From NCBI RefSeq assembly GCF_001298105.1, contig NZ_LGJH01000130.1, positions 1 to 60,152 on the forward strand: a stretch of 60,152 bases of DNA. The letters run 5' to 3'. Under the pieces are notes generated by a model. That model was not told where the DNA came from. It saw only the letters and a list, made by a program, of their open reading frames with translations, and did no database searches. Positions 1 through 9,702 of the stretch are shown piece after piece (within the stretch, counting starts at the first letter, position 1; each line of letters starts with the position of its first letter). The translations under genes were made by a program, and so were the position numbers. The stretch comes from Novosphingobium sp. ST904. Lineage in GTDB: Bacteria; Pseudomonadota; Alphaproteobacteria; Sphingomonadales; Sphingomonadaceae.

Positions 1-2025
1 CGGGCGCCGGCATCATCCCCATCGGGTATCGAGGCCGCGGCGGGCACTACCGGCAGGCTCTGGCGGAAGCTGCGCCATTGGCCGTCGGCGGGCTCGACCG
101 CCATGATCCCGCGCCATTTCCCGCCGGCACCTCGCGGTTGTAGCGGCGGGTCAGCGCGGTGAGGGTCTCCTGCGCCTCTGCCGCGATCCGCGCGCGGCGC
201 CAGCTTTCGGCCGGGTCGGCATCGCGCAGGGCATCGTGGGCCTCGGCAGCGAAGAAGCGGCGATTGGCGGCGGCCGAGGCGGAGAGCGGATAGTCCAGCA
301 GTTCGAAGAAAGCGTCCGCGCGGGCCGGGGGAATCAGCGGGCGAAGCGCGGCCACTCGCCGCTCCATCGCCGCGAACCCGGCAAGGCGCTCGTCCGCCTC
401 GGCAATGGTCAGCGGGCTGGCATGGGGCTTTTCTCCCGGCAGGTACCATTGCAGATGTTCGGGGCGGCGCGCGAAGTTGAGCCGGTAATAATCGCCCAGC
501 AGCGCCGCCGCCTGCTTGCCGGTGCCATTGCCAAGCGCATCTTGGGCCCATTGTCCCACCCATGTCTCGATCGGCTGGGCGCGTGTCCCTTCGATGTCCC
601 AGGCAAGGCTCAGGAAATAGTCGATCTGGAGTTCGGCGGGCTTGATGTCTCCCGCGTTGGCGATCCACATCCGGCGCGCGCCCATGTCCCAGGCACGTCC
701 CATCTCCTCGCGGATCAGCGCGGGCGGCGTCGTCGACAGCCAGAGGTAGGAGAGCGGCGCGCCAAGGTAGGAGAGGTGGTAGTAGATGCCGTTGCCGCCC
801 GCGCGCGCCCGGTTCGGGGGCGATCGGGGAAATGGCGGATGTAGCCGAAGTTGTCGTCCGTCCACATCAGGGTCACGTCGTCCGGCACTTTCAGCCCGGC
901 GCGGTAGATGCCCAGAACTTCCTTGTAGGGCGTGAAGACCTGCGGCGCGCCGGCGAGGCCGGCCCGGCCCAGCATGTCCCGCTGGTCGGCGAAGACCTGT
1001 TCGAGGGTGCGGCGGCGCTCCTCGTCGGTGTTCGGGCCGATCATGCCGCTGTCGTGAATGCCGCGCAGGCCCAGCGTCCAGATCGTTTCGTAGGCGGCAT
1101 GGCCGCGCACCCGCTCGCGCCAGTATTCGCCGATGGCGGCGCGATGGGTCAGGTAGTTGAAATCCTCCGCCCTGCCGGTCCATTCGCTCACGTTGTTGCG
1201 AAGCATGGGCTCGGCGTGGCTGGTGCCCATGACCACGCCGTAGCGTTCGGCCAGCGCGGCATTGGCGGGATCGGCGTTGAAGGCGCGGCTGGCCTTGTGC
1301 ATCGCGGGCCAGAGCGTGTTGGCCCTGAGCCGCAGCAGCAGGTCGAAGACTTTCTCGTAAGTCCCGGGGCCCGGCGCGGGCTCGCCGGGGAAGGCACCCT
1401 GAGCCCAGGGCACGAGGCCCCAGTCCTCGTCATTGATGAAGATGCCGCGATACTGCACCGAAGGCGGGCCGAAACGGCGGGTTCCGGCGGCAACGAAAAG
1501 GCCATCGTGATGTTCGGGCGGCACGTCCGCCCACCAGTGCCACGGCGATACGCCGATGGCGCGGGACAGTTCGTAAGCGCCATAGGCGGTGCCGCGCCGG
1601 TCGCTGCCCACGATCACCAGCGCCTGCCGGATGCCGGGCGCGGGATCGGACAGGGGCACGATCAGGAAGCTTTCCCAGGCGCCCTTCAGCTTCGCCGCGT
1701 CGATCCTGCCGCTGGAAACCAGCCGGTCGATGGCAGGATTGCGGCCCAGCGTGCCGATCCAGACTTGCGCGCCGGACGCGGCCATATCCGCCTTGCTCGC
1801 GGGCTGGCCGGTCACTGCCGCAAGGTCCGCGCGCAGCCCTTCGGCGGCGATGCGGACGAGTTCGTGATCCTGCGGCGCGGTGACGATCCGCGCCGTCCGG
1901 CCGTTTTTGCGCGAGCGCAAAATCGCCTCGGGAATAGGCAAAGCGCACCAGTTCCGGCGTTTCCGCCCTTACCGGCGCGCCGACCAGCAGGTCGCAGCCA
2001 GGGCAAGGGCGGAAACGCCGCGCAT
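1..2025 (-). CDS. GH115 xylan alpha-1,2-glucuronidase, partial, frameshifted
   Basis: Removes (4-O-methyl)glucuronic acid side groups from polysaccharides; GH115 enzymes are known mainly from glucuronoxylan. Visible family-like stretches include 'HWWADVPPEHHDG', 'VQYRGIFINDEDWG', 'LWPAMHKASRAFN', 'VVMGTSHAEPML', 'DDNFGYIRHFP' and, in another frame, 'YYHLSYLGAPLSYLWL'. An ATG at 2025 opens a Sec signal peptide (MRGVSALALAATC) two bases after the GH105 stop. The reading frame changes near 1985 and 1925 (compensating), near 815 (one C missing from a C run) and near 120 (one G missing). Only about 675 of the usual 900-1000 residues lie in the window; the C-terminus is beyond base 1. It is last in the RG-I operon. 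Family assignment is firm; substrate is inferred. Confidence 0.85.
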
Positions 2026-2027
2026 CG

Positions 2028-3143
2028 TCAGATGTAGGTCCGCAGGAACTCGGCCAGAGCGCAGATCGCCAGGCTCTGACCGTACGGCATGGAGGTGAGG
2101 GCGATGTCCTTGTAGAACTGCAGGCTGTCGCCCATCGCCGTGCCGAAGCTGACCTGCTGAAGCTCGCCGGCATCGTCGATATTGGCCAGCACGCCGCGCA
2201 CCGCCTTGATGCCCACCGCCTCGTATTCGCGCGGGAGGTAACCCTTGCGGACGGCCTTCAGGATGCCATAGGCGAAGCCCGCCGTGGCGGAGGCTTCGAG
2301 GTAACTGGTGGGATCGTCGATCAGCGTGTGCCACAGGCCGGTGTCGCCATCCTGCGTGGCGGCCAGGGTGCGGACCTGCGCGGCCAGCGTGTCGATCAGG
2401 AACGAGCGGAAAGCATCGCCCGGTTCGAGATCGAGCAGTTCGATGATCTCGGGAATGGCGATCGTCACCCAGCAGTTGCCGCGCGCCCAGAGCGCCTCGG
2501 CAAAGTTGTGGCGTCCGTTGAAGTCCCATCCGTGGAACCACAGGCCGGTCTTGCGATCTGCCAGATACTTGATGTGGACGAGGAACTGGCGCTTGGCTTC
2601 CTCGATATAGTGCGGGCGGTCCAGCAGCAGGCCGATCTTGGCCAGCGGCAGCACGCTCATCATCAGCGTGTCGTCCCACAGTTCGCCGGGGTTCTCATCG
2701 TTGTAGACGATGTGCTGGAAGCCGCCTTCCTCGGTCTTGGGCAGTCCGTCCGGCGCCATCAGCCATTCGGCCCAGGTATCGAGATAGGGGATGTAGCTGG
2801 GATCGCCGTCCAGTTCGTAAAGGTAGGCGAGGGTGATGAAGGGCGCCACCGTGTTGATGTTCTTGGTGGGCGTGCCTTCGGCGAAGCGGTCCTCGAACCA
2901 CTGGCGGATGATGTTCAGCGCGGTCTCATCGCCGGTCTGCTCGAAATAGCGCCACATGCCGAACAGGCCGACGCCGTGGGTCCATTCCCAACCGGCCCAG
3001 CCCTTGGTGTCGATCACGCGGCCATCTTCGAGGCGGAGCAGGAATTCGCCGGTCTCGTCCTTGATATGGACGAGGTTGTGCATCAGCTTGCCGATGGCGT
3101 CGGTGATATTCGCGCGCGGAATATCGTGCGTTAGCGCGGCCAA
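2028..3143 (-). CDS. GH105 unsaturated rhamnogalacturonyl hydrolase
   Basis: Hydrolyses the unsaturated galacturonyl residue left at the non-reducing end of RG oligosaccharides after lyase cleavage (YteR/YesR type). The 371 residues form the expected (alpha/alpha)6 barrel length; the motif ELWDDTLMM carries the candidate general acid at Asp157/158, and GWAGWEWTHGVGLFGMWRY and FHGWDFNGRHNFAEALWARGN are typical of the family. There is no signal peptide, so it should act in the cytoplasm on imported oligomers. The start is a TTG with AGGAG seven bases upstream. It lies 62 bases after the GH35 gene and two bases before the GH115 start, so it is cotranscribed. GH88 is a less likely alternative. 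Confidence 0.9.
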   Translation of the reverse strand: MAALTHDIPRANITDAIGKLMHNLVHIKDETGEFLLRLEDGRVIDTKGWAGWEWTHGVGLFGMWRYFEQTGDETALNIIRQWFEDRFAEGTPTKNINTVAPFITLAYLYELDGDPSYIPYLDTWAEWLMAPDGLPKTEEGGFQHIVYNDENPGELWDDTLMMSVLPLAKIGLLLDRPHYIEEAKRQFLVHIKYLADRKTGLWFHGWDFNGRHNFAEALWARGNCWVTIAIPEIIELLDLEPGDAFRSFLIDTLAAQVRTLAATQDGDTGLWHTLIDDPTSYLEASATAGFAYGILKAVRKGYLPREYEAVGIKAVRGVLANIDDAGELQQVSFGTAMGDSLQFYKDIALTSMPYGQSLAICALAEFLRTYI

Positions 3144-3205
3144 TTAAGGTCTCCTGGTCATGGTTCTGGTGGCGCTCGCGGAGCGCCGGATAAGGGGCTG
3201 GCGGC

Positions 3206-6200
3206 TCATTTGAGCTCTGCCGGTGTCTGGGGGGCGGGCACCGTCTTCACGGCAATGCCGCCGCGCGCGTTGTGCAGGGTGACAAGTTTTACCGCCTCCA
3301 GCGCATCGCCGGGGGCGCCGTCGCTCGTCACGGCCAGCGCCACGTGGTTGGTGCCGTGGTGGCTGAGGATACCCTCGGGGATGGGGAACACGCGCTGCGG
3401 GCCGACATGGGCGATGAACTGGCCCATGTTCCAGCCGTTGACGAAGATCAGAACGCGGTATTTCGCGGCCGAGCGCGGGGTTTCGGTATCGCCGAAGGCC
3501 AGCGCGATGGTGGCGTCCTGCCCCTTGGGCACGGCCAGGTCGAAGGTGGTGCGATACCATGTCGTGCCGGGATTGGCGCTGCTTGCCGGAACTTGCGCGG
3601 CAGACCACCGGCTGTCGTCGAACAGCGGCAGGTGCCAGCCCATGCGCTCGCCATGGAGACCGCCGTTGTTGGCGGGGCCGCGCACGGGGTCGGCCAAGTC
3701 CTCGCCGCCGCGCTGGCCCTGGATCTTCCACGCGATCGGCACCGCGAAGCTGCGCCCGCCGGGCTGCGAGATCGACGCGGAGATCAGCCCGCGCGCTTCC
3801 TTGTGGAAGTCGTCGGAATCGAGGTCCCAGTTATGGCCGTTGTTGCGCACCATCACCGAAAGCACATGGCTTCCGCCCGCCTGCGCTTCGGGCGGCAGGT
3901 CCAGCGTGACGGTGCCGGTGGTGATCGGGCGGGGGAGGCCGCTTGGCGTCTCGGCCTCGCCGATGAACTTGCCGTCCAGCCAGGCCTGCACCAGCCCAGA
4001 GCCGCCGGCGCCGTAGAACAGCGAGACGGTTTTCGCCCCGGCATTGCCCTCGAACTTGCCGCGATACCAGACGTCGCCCTCGTGGAAGCCATAGGCATCC
4101 ATCGCCATGTTCGGCTGGCCGTCAGGGCGCTGGGTGATGGTCGCATTGGGACGATTACCGCCCACGGCCTGCCAACCGCTGTCGTCGAATTTCGGATCGG
4201 CCTCCGGCGAACCCTTGGCCATGCGCCAGCCGGTGAGGGCGGGAAGCACGACGGGGACAGGGCCGGGCAAGGGCGCGGTGGAGGAGATGCTGCCAACGGC
4301 AGATGCCTTGGCAGGGACACGGGCGCCATTCCATGACAGCGCGCGAACGGCACCGGGCGCCCAGACTTCGAGATTGCCCTCTTCGCCGGTGTCGCCGGTC
4401 AGCGCCAGCGCGCCGGATTTGAGCGACGCGTGACGGACCAGCTGCGGACCGCGAACGAGAACGGGTCCGGCAGCGGTGTCGGCGCGGGTGTAGCGGGTGG
4501 CTTCGGCCTCGCCGGCAAGGATCAGGATCAGGTCGCCGCGCCCGCCGCCGGTCAGGCGCAGCACGGTGCGGCCTGCCTGACCACTGGCGTGCGTGTAGGT
4601 GACTTTCAGGTCGCCCTTGGTGTCGTTGAAGGCGGTTTCTGCCGCGCCTTCCAGAACCGTGATTTTGGGGGCCGAGGCATAGCGCAGCACGGTCTCGCCC
4701 GGCTCCCCGGCACGGCCGTAGAGCAGCAGGAGATCGGCGGTTCCCGCCTTCGATGCCGATTGCAGTTCGGAGGTCGAATAGACCAGCCGCTGCCCGCCAA
4801 GGTTCACACCCGCGACCAGCCACTTGGCATCGAAGCCATTGAGACGTATCGGAAAAGTATATCGCCCGTCGGGCAGGGCGGCGGTGACGGTGAAGCTGTC
4901 GTCGGTCTGCCCGTTCGACGGCTTGTGCGCCACCAGCAGGAAGCGCGCGTCGGTCTCCGGGCTCTTGTTGTGGTAGATCTGGATGTCGGGCGAAGAGGCC
5001 TCAGGCGCGCCCGCCGGGATCATGCCCGCAAGGTCCGGGACGGAGGCGATGAGCCCGCCCAGCTGCTTCATCTCCAGCGCCTTTTCGCGCAGGTTCCGCG
5101 CCTCGGAAATGGCGGCGCCATAGTCGTAGCTGGTGAACACCACCGGGGCCGGAAGCCAGCCCCAGCTGGTGCCGCCATAGGTCATGTAGAAGCTCTGGAT
5201 GCCGATGCCGTTGGCCAGATTGGTGCCGTAGAACACCCGCTGGAATCGCTTGCCCCGCTGCACCGCGTTGCATTCGTAGCCGCCGTTGGAACCCCAGTAA
5301 TCGAACCAGCCGCCGCCGAATTCGGCCAGGAATCCGGGCGTTTTCGGCGAAGCGGAGGCGCCACCCTTGGCGCCGCCGGGGCCGTAGAAGCCCCAGTCCG
5401 GCGCAGCCACGCTGCGCGTCGGCTTGCCTTCCACGGTGCAGGTGCCGCCGGGGTAACCGTCGAACGCATACATGTCGTTGGGGCCGTGGACGACTTTGTC
5501 GACGGGCGAGCCTTCCGGCACCCAGTAGCCGTTGCGGCCCTGATCGTTGTGGAAGATCGGTACGGTAATGCCGTCGGCACGCGCCTTGGCATAGAGGTGG
5601 TCCATGTAGCGGCGCTGCGCGGGGGTGGTCAGCGCCAGTTCGTTCTCGATCTGGTGGAGGATCACCGATCCCTTATGACCTTTGCCATCGCCGTTGATCT
5701 GGTGGCGGGCAATGATCGCGTTGATCTGCGTCAGCCACTCGTCGGCTGCGGCGAGATACTCCGGATCGTCGGTGCGGGCGCGGGCCTTCTGGTTGACCAG
5801 CCAGCCCGGAAAACCGCCGCGCGACAGTTCCGCGTTCACATAAGGCCCGGCGCGGGTCATCACCCACAGGCCCTCTTCCTCAGCCATCGTCAGCAGGCGG
5901 TCGAGGTCGCGAATTCCGCTGAAATCGTAGACGCCCTGCTTGGGCGAGTGGTAGCCCCAGTCGAAATAGAGCGCGACGGTGTTGAACCCGCTGGCCTTCA
6001 TCTTCTGCAGCACGTCCCGCCAGAGGTCGGGGCTGGGCAGTCGGAAGGGGTGAAACTCGCCCGACCAGATCACTTGCCGCTTGCCGTCGATCATCAGCGA
6101 TCGCGCATCGAACGAGACGCGGCCGAAGGTCCGGGCCGGGGCGGAAAGGTCGGCGGTCTGCTTCGCGTCCTGTGCCGATGCGGCCGAGGGCGAGGCAATC

Positions 6201-6244
6201 GGAACGGCGGAAAGCAGCAGGGCGGTGAGGAAAGCGCGCTTCAT
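3206..6244 (-). CDS. GH35 beta-galactosidase, exported
   Basis: Releases terminal beta-galactose, probably from the galactan or arabinogalactan side chains of RG-I. The 1012-residue protein has a Sec signal peptide (about residues 1-24, ending ASAQD). The GH35 catalytic barrel shows RAGPYVNAELSRGGFPGWL (131-149), the acid/base motif QIENE (Glu200/Glu202) and the nucleophile region FLAEFGGGWFDYWG (Glu308). The long C-terminal part looks like beta-sandwich or jelly-roll accessory domains, with 'GTTWYRTTFDLAVP', 'NGWNMGQF' and 'YRVLIFVNGWN' resembling the galactose-binding domains of GH35 enzymes. ATG start four bases after the rhaM stop; same operon. Expected location is the periplasm or cell surface. 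Confidence 0.92.
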   Translation of the reverse strand: MKRAFLTALLLSAVPIASPSAASAQDAKQTADLSAPARTFGRVSFDARSLMIDGKRQVIWSGEFHPFRLPSPDLWRDVLQKMKASGFNTVALYFDWGYHSPKQGVYDFSGIRDLDRLLTMAEEEGLWVMTRAGPYVNAELSRGGFPGWLVNQKARARTDDPEYLAAADEWLTQINAIIARHQINGDGKGHKGSVILHQIENELALTTPAQRRYMDHLYAKARADGITVPIFHNDQGRNGYWVPEGSPVDKVVHGPNDMYAFDGYPGGTCTVEGKPTRSVAAPDWGFYGPGGAKGGASASPKTPGFLAEFGGGWFDYWGSNGGYECNAVQRGKRFQRVFYGTNLANGIGIQSFYMTYGGTSWGWLPAPVVFTSYDYGAAISEARNLREKALEMKQLGGLIASVPDLAGMIPAGAPEASSPDIQIYHNKSPETDARFLLVAHKPSNGQTDDSFTVTAALPDGRYTFPIRLNGFDAKWLVAGVNLGGQRLVYSTSELQSASKAGTADLLLLYGRAGEPGETVLRYASAPKITVLEGAAETAFNDTKGDLKVTYTHASGQAGRTVLRLTGGGRGDLILILAGEAEATRYTRADTAAGPVLVRGPQLVRHASLKSGALALTGDTGEEGNLEVWAPGAVRALSWNGARVPAKASAVGSISSTAPLPGPVPVVLPALTGWRMAKGSPEADPKFDDSGWQAVGGNRPNATITQRPDGQPNMAMDAYGFHEGDVWYRGKFEGNAGAKTVSLFYGAGGSGLVQAWLDGKFIGEAETPSGLPRPITTGTVTLDLPPEAQAGGSHVLSVMVRNNGHNWDLDSDDFHKEARGLISASISQPGGRSFAVPIAWKIQGQRGGEDLADPVRGPANNGGLHGERMGWHLPLFDDSRWSAAQVPASSANPGTTWYRTTFDLAVPKGQDATIALAFGDTETPRSAAKYRVLIFVNGWNMGQFIAHVGPQRVFPIPEGILSHHGTNHVALAVTSDGAPGDALEAVKLVTLHNARGGIAVKTVPAPQTPAELK

Positions 6245-6248
6245 CGGC

Positions 6249-6581
6249 TCAATCCATATGGAACATGAGCGGGAGCGAGCGCTCGACCGGGCGGTTGCCA
6301 GGCTCCACTTCCATCAGCGGCGCCATATAGTCCCACCAGCGGCGCATCACCGGGTGGTCGGGCAGGGCTTCGCGGCTATTGTCCGGCAGGACGCGCAGCA
6401 CGGCGAAGAGGGCAAGGCTGTCCTCGTCCAGGAAGATCGAATAGTCACGGATGCCTGCCTCGGTCAGCAGCGCGGAGAGTTCCGGCCAGATCGCGTCGTG
6501 ACGGCGGCGGTATTCCTCAACCGTGCCGGGCTTCAACTGCATCCTGAAGGCGTGGATCGACCCCGTCCCAGTATCCGGCAC
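6249..6581 (-). CDS. rhaM: L-rhamnose mutarotase
   Basis: Interconverts the alpha and beta anomers of L-rhamnose, the sugar freed from the RG-I backbone. The 110 residues match the family length, with 'FRMQLKPGTVEEYRRRHDAIWPEL' at the N-terminus, 'YSIFLDED' in the middle and 'HPVMRRWWDYMAPLME' near the end, all characteristic of RhaM/RhaU. The start is a GTG preceded by GGGAGAG. It sits between GH28 and GH35 in the same direction and gap distances fit an operon. It implies a rhamnose catabolic pathway elsewhere in the genome, since no other rhamnose enzyme is visible here. Confidence 0.92.
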   Translation of the reverse strand: MPDTGTGSIHAFRMQLKPGTVEEYRRRHDAIWPELSALLTEAGIRDYSIFLDEDSLALFAVLRVLPDNSREALPDHPVMRRWWDYMAPLMEVEPGNRPVERSLPLMFHMD

Positions 6582-6651
6582 TCCACTCTCCCATTTGTTC
6601 CATTATGTGGATATCAATGCCGTTATTTGGTAACTGCTCCGCACGCGTCCG

Positions 6652-8198
6652 TCAATCGCCATTCTGCCGGAGGGGTGTGTTCGAAAAGCGCGGAAATGCC
6701 ACGTTTTCGAGCCGGATCGGCGCGCGGACGTCCTTCAGGATCGTTTCGGCGTGGAACTTGTCGACAGTCAGGCGTTCCACATGGCGGACCCAGAGCGCCC
6801 ATGCCGGGAGCACCCCGAACATGCTGGGTTCGGGGTAGGCCCCTGCAAGTTCAGGCACTTGCCGGACGGGTGCGGGCGCAGGATCGCGTCTTTTTCCGGC
6901 CTCGCCGTAAACGAGGTGGATGTCGCGCATCTCGATCGATTCGATAGGGTGTCCGGCAAGGCCCGCGAAAGTTGCAGGAAAGCGCGGGTCGATTCCCCTT
7001 GCGTCGATCTCCGATATGACCACGCGGCGCACCGCGCCCACGCCGGTGCCGTCCGGCCCGCGCCGCCGGTCTCCCAGTCTCACGAAAAGGGGGGCGGTGG
7101 TCACGTCCCGCATGGTGAGACGGCTTGCGACGACGTTCTCCATCACCCCGCCGTCCACGGTCTCCAGCGCGAGGCCCCGGCAGCGGGTGAAAGTGCAGTC
7201 CTGAACCACGACATTGCGATAACCGCCGTTGCTTTCCGTGCCGAGCTTGATCCTACCGGTAACGCGATCGCGGTCGGGCGCGATGTGCTGCGCGGTTCCA
7301 TGGGTGCCGTCCAGCATCGTACCCATGTCATAGCCGGAGACGGCGCAGTCGCGGATCAACACGTTTTCGGCGGGGAGCGGTTCGCCAGCGCCAGGCTGGA
7401 CTTCACGACGATGCCGTCGTCATTGGGGGAATTGACCTTGCAGCCGCGTACAAGGGTGTCTTTCACGCAGTCCAGGTCGATGCCGTCCCGGTCCGTGTCG
7501 ATGGTGAGGTTTTCGATCAGCAAGGCGCTGGTCCCGGTGGCGAGAATGGCGAAGTGCCCGCCTTTCAGCACGGTGAAGCCGGACAACCGGATATTGCGCC
7601 CCCGTTTCAGCGCAATGGCCTTGTTGCCGAGCCCCTGCATCGCCGCCACGGCGGGTTCGAGGTCGGCGATATCCCTTTCGCTCATGCCCTGCATCGAAAG
7701 CGGCCGCTCGCCGGTCTGCGCTTTCCAGCGTGCGCCGGGCCCATCGCGGGTGAGGCCAAGCCCATGGATCAGGCCGGGGCCTTCAATGGCCACGTCCTCA
7801 ATGTCTTCGCCCCAGATCAGGCTGTTGCGCCAGTGGCTATGGCCAAAGTCCTGGTAGAGGCCGGGGGCGGGTTCGGGCAGATCGTAGCTGCCGCCATGAA
7901 GCGCGGGGTTGGCGGCCACGATCGTGGCGCCCTGTTCGAACACGATCCTGATGCGGCTTTGCAGGCGGATCGAGAAACAGAGATAGCGGCCCGCCGGAAC
8001 CAGCACCGTGCCGCCTCGGCGTGCGGCCTCGGCGATTGCGGCATTGAAGGCCGGACTGTCGATGGCCGTCCCGTCGCCCTTTGCGCCGAAATGGCGCACG
8101 TCGAAGCGGCCTTCAGCCCCGAGTGCGGCCCGGGGCATCAGCGGCGTCAGTGCTCCTGCCATGCAGAGGCCGGAGAACATGCGACGGGGAAGGTCCAT
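6652..8198 (-). CDS. GH28 pectinase (polygalacturonase/RG hydrolase family), frameshifted
   Basis: Right-handed beta-helix hydrolase acting on galacturonic-acid-containing backbones, exact linkage unknown. The N-terminus MDLPRRMFSGLCMAGALTPLMPRAALGA is a signal peptide with a twin arginine, possibly Tat-dependent. Family motifs visible are FGAKGDG near the N-terminus, 'NLTIDTDRDGIDLDC', 'PNDDGIVVKSS' (catalytic Asp pair) and GRIKLGTESNGG (the RIK element). The frame breaks near 7385: adding one G to a GG run gives 'SSLALGEPLPAENVLIRDC' and rejoins both halves, so a sequencing indel is likely. The start lies five bases after the CE12 stop. GH28 also includes rhamnogalacturonases and xylogalacturonan hydrolases; the sequence alone does not separate them. 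Confidence 0.88.
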
Positions 8199-8202
8199 CG
8201 GC

Positions 8203-9416
8203 TCAACTCCCTTCCGGCTTGCTTTCCTCGAGCGAGATACTCGGTGCGATCGGCAAGGCTTCGGGCAGAGGCGGATGCGCGGGGCCGAAGTTCCCCGGCA
8301 CGACATAGGGCGCCAGTTCGGGGATCTTCTCGCGTACCTGCCGGGCGATGGCGGCGGCGAAGAGCCAGGCGCCGTAGTTGTTGTTGTGCGTCCTGTCCTT
8401 GCCATTCTCGGCGAAAGCGCGGGGCGAGATGTCCGGGCCGAGCGCCTGCATGATCGCGATGCTGTCCCGGTTGAGATCGATAAGCGGCACGTTCTCTTCC
8501 GCCGCAACCTTGCGCACTGCCGCGGCATAGGCGCCGAGCGTGTCCTTGATCCTGCCGGCATCGTCGAAATTGCGCCGCTCGGGCGAAGTCACCAGCACCG
8601 GATGAACGCCTCTGCGGCGGGCTTCGGCGATATAGCTGCGCAAATAGGAAGGGTAAGTCAGTTCGGGATCGAGATAGGTCATCGGCCACTCGGCCTTCTG
8701 GTCGTTGTGGCCGAACTGGATGAACAGCCAGTCGCCTTCCTGCATCTGGGTCAGGAGCTTGGAGAAACGGAGTTGGGCGATGAACGACTTCAGAGTCGCG
8801 CCCGACTTGGCGTGATTGGCAACGGCAACGCGATCGTCCAGCATCGCGGGCAGCATCTGGCCCCAACTCGTGAAGGGCTCGGTGTACTGGTCGGCCACGG
8901 TCGAATCGCCGGCGAGGAACAGGCGCGGGGCCTTGGCGGGCTCGATGTGGATCGCCGAGACGCGGGGCTGGCCGAGGAACTCGAATGTCAGCTTGTCATC
9001 CCAGCTGAAACTGGCGAGGTCGCGCTCGTCCAGCAGCACGGTCTGGCCGAACCGGGGCGCGCCGGCAGGCTGGGCCGGGAGCCGGGCGTTGCGCACATCG
9101 ACAAGAAAGCTACGCGTTATCGTCTGCCGCGCCGGGTTGCGACGTCGCGCAGGACCAGGCGGCGGCTTTCGGTCTTCACGGTGGTGCGTCCGGCGCTGCG
9201 CCTGTCGCCCAGGGTCAGGGTGACCCGGTACAGGCCCTCGGGCAGCGCCACCGAGTAGAGAAATTCGCCCGATTCATCGCGCCGCTCCACCCCGGATCCG
9301 CCGGCGCGGTATACCGGCATCTGCTCGGGCGACCTGCCGCCGAGGTCGATGTCTATCGTGGGACTGGCCGCCACGCTCGCGGTCAGGACTAGGGCGAGAG
9401 CCGGGCTCAAGGGCAT
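8203..9416 (-). CDS. SGNH esterase, rhamnogalacturonan acetylesterase type (CE12), frameshifted
   Basis: Removes acetyl groups from RG-I galacturonate so lyases and hydrolases can act. SGNH blocks are visible: 'LFLAGDSTVADQ' (nucleophile Ser), 'NHAKSGATLKSFI' (block II), 'DWLFIQFGHNDQK' (block III, GxND) and 'DRTHNNNYGAWLFA' (catalytic D..H). An N-terminal beta-sandwich-like domain follows a signal peptide (MPLSPALALVLTASVAASP). ATG at 9416 has AGGAGAGG eight bases upstream; a more distal ATG at 9449 is less likely. The frame breaks near 9145; one extra C in the run CCC gives 'VATPARQTITRSFLVDVRNA' and a continuous protein. It is the first gene of the leftward RG-I operon, divergent from TonB receptor 1. 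Confidence 0.87.
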
Positions 9417-9463
9417 TGGGATGATCCTCTCCTGGGTTTCCGGCTGCATCGATTCTCAGCAGA

Positions 9464-9480
9464 ATATCCCACATGGCGAT
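9464..9480. promoter_or_regulatory. CCCACAT motif, copy upstream of the CE12 operon
   Basis: ATATCCCACATGGCGAT lies 48-64 bases upstream of the CE12 start. The core ATCCCACAT recurs near 9650, 19333/19354 and 22697, always in promoter regions of RG-I genes. Likely a transcription-factor site; the factor is not identified. Confidence 0.5.
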
Positions 9481-9607
9481 TTATTACGGCATATATCGGG
9501 ATGAAGGAGAGTCAATCGCGGCGAGCGCTGCTATTTGGCCGCGTCTTGCGATGAAATGCACCGCTCCTGCGTGGAACTGCTGGCCGCCCATCGGCTCGAT
9601 AGCGATT

Positions 9608-9665
9608 TTGACTGGAACTGAGCGAAAATGTCGTATAATGTAAAACTCAATCCCACATAGTGGGC
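9608..9665 (+). promoter_or_regulatory. Putative promoter of TonB receptor 1 with CCCACAT operator
   Basis: A TATAAT box stands at 9634-9639, with a TTGACT about 20 bases upstream, a little longer than ideal. Ten bases downstream of the -10 box comes AATCCCACATAGTGGGC (9649-9665), whose CCCACATAGTGGG centre is an imperfect inverted repeat. Its place over the expected transcription start would suit a repressor. No DNA-binding protein in the window can be assigned to it. Confidence 0.5.
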
Positions 9666-9702
9666 AATGTTCGAAACAAGAACAAAAATTGGGAGTGAGG
9701 AA

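Noticed and set aside
832..2037. Long open frame on the plus strand opposite the GH115 gene
   Set aside because: High-GC antisense shadow: no family motif, and the minus strand shows conserved GH115 sequence through the same bases.
4430..6268. Long open frame on the plus strand opposite the GH35 gene
   Set aside because: The opposite frame carries the complete GH35 catalytic motifs; the plus-strand translation is Arg/Gly/Val-rich with no recognisable domain.
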